A stretch of 64,000 nucleotides of DNA from Cyathus striatus (taxonomy: Eukaryota; Basidiomycota; Agaricomycetes; Agaricales; Nidulariaceae): the NCBI GenBank assembly GCA_025738555.1, contig JAOVFP010000023.1, positions 186,001-250,000 on the forward strand, in the 5' to 3' direction. Below are positions 59,901 through 64,000 of the stretch, one piece after another. Each line of letters opens with the position of its first letter. Positions within the stretch are counted from its first letter, which is position 1. Below the pieces are notes generated by a model. The model saw nothing but the letters and a program-made list of their open reading frames with translations. It ran no database searches and was not told the DNA's origin. A program made the translations under genes and the position numbers.

Positions 59901-62900
59901 ACTGAATAATACCTGTTCATTAGCTTTAGTATGTGTAGCTCTTGGTTTGTGTTTGAGTTTGAACGCTAGTTGTAGCAACCGTTCAGCATGATTGCGCTCC
60001 TCCTCCTCAACAACTACGCCAAAGGTCATAATCTCCCAAAGTCCCTGTAGAATACATTTTGAAGCACGGCTCATGGACTCCTCGTCTTGTTCTTCTTTCA
60101 AGAAAAGTTGAATAGCCTGAAAGACGCGTCCTTCAGCGAGATGAATATCAGCGGCTTCTCTAAATCGCCCGATTCGATCAAGGACACCAGCTCTAGCAAC
60201 ATCAAGATCATATTCTTCCAAATACTCTAGCTCTTCCTCTGTAGAGGAGAAAAGCCTTTTTGCCTTTCTGTAAACAAGGTTACATACAGGATCCCCATAT
60301 GAAGAATAGCAACATACTCGAGATTATTTTCTTGGTAGTAAAATAGTCGCGCCACATCAATCACACCGTTTGCAACATCGAGCTTGACTTGCCCACGGTG
60401 ATTCATAACGATATCAACAGCTTCGTCAAATAACCCACATTTTCTGTATAATTGGACTGCTTCAGAGTAGTCTTCAGCGTTATAATAGGCTTGAGCAGCA
60501 CGTCGATCATTTTGTGCACGTTCAAAGCAATTTCCTGAAGCTCGGAAGTAGGCTATTGTTTCTTTCTTGTTGCCTCCCTCAGAAGCACATTTTAGGAAGG
60601 CTTCTGCTGCTGTGATATATGCTTGCTGATGAGTGACTCTATCCTGGCGAGACCTACCGTCCGGCATCATCCTTGCCTGTTCTCGAAGGTAATAGGTATG
60701 TGCCACAAATGACTTGCGAGGAATCCCTGCACGGTCAAAGCAATGCATGGCCTGCAGATAACGTTTATTTTGAAATAAGGTCCTTCCCATCTTTTCCCAT
60801 TCCTCTGGAGTAGAAGAAGCCGCTAGTTGAGGAACATCAGTTCCTGGAGTACAGTTCTGTACTTGGTTCCGGCTGGTCCAAAGTACCTATGCTCATCAAT
60901 TAATATAAAGGATGGGTAAATACTGCTTATTATGGCTTACTTTCATAGGCTCGCCTTTTTCTGAGCAATCCACTATCCACAAATTTTTCCGTGCCCTTGT
61001 AATAGCAACGTACAGAAATTTTAACTAAAGGTCTGTATATAGATATAGATCTTGGGCAACAAAGAGCTTACTCACCTCACTACAGACTCCTGCATGTCGA
61101 ACTTCGTTGAATCGAGGAGCTGATGAATTATGCGCACCCGAATTTTCAAGGAGGTTCAGAACAACACGCCACTGGGACAAATCAACAGTTGAGTCTTCAA
61201 AGAATTTATACAAAAGCACCTGAAGCAGCGATTAGTTTCGATCAAAACATGAACTCCTTTACAGACATCATCAAATTCTAAGCCTTTGCTTTCATATAAT
61301 GTCCTTTTGGCAACTATCAGCCGCCAATAAATTGATCCGTTAATTGTACTTCACATTATCAATCCTATATCTCCCACTTGGCATTTCAACTCATCACGGG
61401 CAGTTTCATTTCGAACGAGAATGCCTATGGAAGTTATTTAAATCATTAACGGACGGGATACTTAGCAATATCACGATGACTATGACAAACATTGCTGGGC
61501 ACCGAATTCAATTTTAGTTCCTCTGGAACATATGTAAGTAGAATCTAATATGTAGCACGAAGGTAACTGATACTCACGTTGTACCAAATAGAAACTGCTC
61601 CTACAACAAATCATAGGTAACATTCATGAGAGCAAGCTGAAATGCTTACATAAGGAATGGTCTCCTGGTCCCAGCCACTAAAAAAAACAGGTTTAGCACC
61701 ATCGACGACACCATGTTCTTCTGTAAGCATATCAATAGCATATGGCCAGAACGTGGTGATGAGCTCGATTATAGAATGAGCACACTGAACAATGCCACCA
61801 TGAGAACGATAGTTAATCGCAAGTTGGAAAGACTTTGGTGGTTCATGCAAATATTGAGGAACATCCACATTTATATCTTTCCGGTGCTGAAGATTTGTAG
61901 TTAGCTCGATCAGTGTACAATACTAACTGCAGAGTACCGACTTCAAGTCTAAACAAAAATGCTTTCAAATCGTCAAAGCGGAAGCAGCTTCCGACTGATA
62001 TCGTTTGTGCGGTATCGCCTGCCCAGAATAAACCATTTGAATTTCGACACAAAAGACGGAGTACTAAAGGAACCAATAGTTAGAATGAAGGCAATATATT
62101 CGCTAATGCTTACGAAATGCGTCGATTAGTAAATTATCTTGAGCTTCATCGACATAACTAAGACAACTATATTCAATAATGCTCTGCAGAGATTCATTTG
62201 ACTTACAGAAAATCAAGCTTTTGACCCAAAATCCCATGCAGCTGAAGCGCTTGTAGAACTCTATGAGTCCTGCGCATTGGGGGCTCGTAAGGATGGGTAT
62301 ACAACGTAACATTGGTTGATGCCCGCACCTATCAGCCGCATCAAAATCCCCACGAGCACGCTTATGTTTCAGATATGCATTAAAAATATCATATATTGCC
62401 CCACGTTGAGTCGCAAACGTATGCTGAGCTCTATGGCTTAAGTTTTCATATGTGACTTTGTCCAGGAAGCGTTTCTCCTGAGATAGTGTTTCTTCGGAGC
62501 CTTCAATAATTCCTGCATGTATACATAAAACAATAAAGAAAATACTTCGTTTCGTGATTGATACACTTTACCTACTAATTCACTAAAAACCAAGGAAGGA
62601 TCTAGTATATTGTCAGTTTATACTATAGCTCTGAAACATTAATTGTATGTAGCTCACCTAAACCTCTCGTTAAAGTCTGTGAGAAATGAGGCCAGTATAA
62701 CTCTAGGAAGACAGAATATGTTATTAGCTGTCCGCCATTCACTGACGAATTATATGGCAATGTGTCCTGCCGCTGAGCACTAAGACACTTGGCGGAGAAC
62801 AAGTTCATATCGGCTTCTATGAGCTGAAGAAGCTAATTTGTAACTTGTCAGTTATATATAATGCAGATAGCCAATGCACGTACACGGTCAAACGTTAAGA

Positions 62901-64000
62901 ACAGTGGGAAGTGATTGTTGTCCAGAAGACTGAATCTCGAGGGTAAGTCTGCTCTCCAATTCGTATCATCATCAATGTCGATGAGACCTTCCTCCTCTCG
63001 TTGTTCTTTTTTCCTCTTCGCCATTTCTATAAGCTCTTGAGGTGTCCTTCCTGCTGCTGATAGCGATTCCAAAAGTTTTACAAAATACTCCTCCACTCTG
63101 GTTGCCAATACTCGTGATTGTGTCACAAATAACTGTCTGGGCTTGGGATCTATGGCTTTGATGCCGAATGCTCTTTCAATACCGAGCATCTTGAATAACA
63201 TAGTCGTGGTTTTCCTGGTAGCAACTATCTTATTACCCAAGACAGCCAGCAGTCAACGGTACTACATACCCCGTTCCACTGCGCCCAAGAACATAGCAAG
63301 ACGTTGGGTGTTCAATAATTTCTCTTTCTTGTGGTCTGTAGAGGTGTTTTGGCATTAATGCTGGGTAAAAAGCGGAAGTGAGAAGACTTGCGTGACGTTA
63401 AAGACGTGAGCAACATCCAAATCAGCTACTATACCTGTCAAAGACAATTATTATCATTTTAAATAAGTTCATAAATTATGCTCACTATTTAAAAGAGCCT
63501 GGCGCACCAATAGCATACATAGGTCAGCCCTAAAGAAAAGGTACACAAATCTCACTTACCTGTGAAAAAGTGACAAATTTCTCAAGACTAATTATCTTAG
63601 CGGGACCGAAGGTCATGGGAAGGATAAGGACTCACACCAATAAAGAATGTATCTGAAATTGTGAAGATAATCAAATTAATTTCTTGAAGAGCACATTAAG
63701 AAGCTTTCGTTACCTCTTCGAGATCTTCTTGAGGAAGATTTGGCACTGGGGAGGTATTTTCTTCTTGATATTCCCGAGGTGGAAAGCAAGCAGGTTGAAC
63801 TACGTTGTCTCCAGGATGATACGGCTGATTTCTGTAAATACATCGATCACGATATTGTTTTCCCTTGCGTCCAAGTTGTCGCGCCAAAGAGTTCCAAAGA
63901 CGTTTATTTATTTGTGCGTGGGTGTAAATGCCAAATATCTTCAAAACTAAACGACCGTAAAAAGGAGGGTTTATTCCTTCGAGGTGAGAGATACGTACCT
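56975..64000 (-). CDS. TRANK1-like superfamily 1 helicase/TPR protein (5' end beyond window)
   Basis: A giant protein related to animal TRANK1 and its mushroom homologues. From its N-terminal side: KIFGIYTHAQINKRLWNSLA; a UvrD-type helicase with Walker A VLGRSGTGKTTTML, split by an intron at about 63213-63268; Walker B YVDEAQDN (about 62155); AGDTAQTISVGSCFRF; AINYRSHGGIVQCAHSI; SKGLEFDDVLLYKFFEDS; and motif VI YVAITRARKNLWIVD (about 60980-61020). TPR-like repeats follow (YLQAMHCFDRAGIPRKS; GNCFERAQNDRRAAQAYYNA). Then comes a Cys/His cluster CLSYASLGYCNRPKCPRQH (about 59340-59390) and an alpha-helical C-terminus. The last exon probably ends at 56975 (KPDLCVEDDAVLYTM), reached from TEIK by a GT-AG intron. 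An alternative unspliced stop is at 57254. ATP-dependent unwinding is expected; substrate unknown. Confidence 0.85.

Overview
The window reads as nuclear DNA of a filamentous basidiomycete, most likely an Agaricomycete. Genes are broken by many short introns (about 45-85 bp, GT-AG). The recognised proteins are fungal housekeeping families, and several accessory proteins (the TRANK1-like helicase, the alpha-kinase, the fungal TET/JBP-like dioxygenase) are of types typical of mushroom-forming fungi. I cannot name the species. All family calls come from reading translations by eye; no search was run.

Layout. 0.3-0.6 kb: a small SERF/4F5-like protein (-). 3.2-7.3 kb: the TPR corepressor CYC8/SSN6 (+). 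9.1-10.7 kb: an ERF4/Golgin-A7-like palmitoyltransferase partner (+). 11.1-25.9 kb: one large mobile element bounded by near-perfect terminal inverted repeats and a 6-bp (or 8-bp) target duplication. 28.4-30.4 kb: a Yap1/Pap1-type bZIP factor (+). 31.4-36.5 kb: a SNF2/STH1 remodeller (-). 36.8-40.0 kb: KU80 (+). 40.2-42.2 kb: SRP68 (-). 42.4-43.8 kb: GET3 (+). 44.1-48.3 kb: mitochondrial DNA polymerase gamma (-). 48.4-50.6 kb: CCT3 (+). 50.8-52.9 kb: CCT8 (-). 53.6-56.3 kb: an ABC half-transporter (+). 57.0-64.0 kb: a TRANK1-like superfamily 1 helicase with TPR-like repeats (-), cut by the window end.

The right half is gene-dense. Most genes there are arranged as head-to-head pairs sharing 140-270 bp (SNF2/KU80, SRP68/GET3, MIP1/CCT3) alternating with tail-to-tail junctions. 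SRP68/GET3 pairs the two ER-targeting routes (SRP and tail-anchor). CCT3 and CCT8, two subunits of the same chaperonin, lie tail to tail.

The most interesting object is the 14.8-kb element. It carries four genes that can be spliced by hand with no in-frame stops, apart from one unresolved junction in the JmjC gene: a TET/JBP-like 2-oxoglutarate dioxygenase, a JmjC-domain protein, a DDE integrase-like protein that is the probable transposase, and an alpha-type protein kinase with an N-terminal cysteine cluster. A 3-kb GC-rich block inside it has two minisatellite-like arrays, a duplicated exon-like cassette and three identical 39-bp palindromes. The combination of a DDE recombinase with two chromatin/DNA-modifying dioxygenases and a kinase inside one set of inverted repeats is not an element type I recognise.
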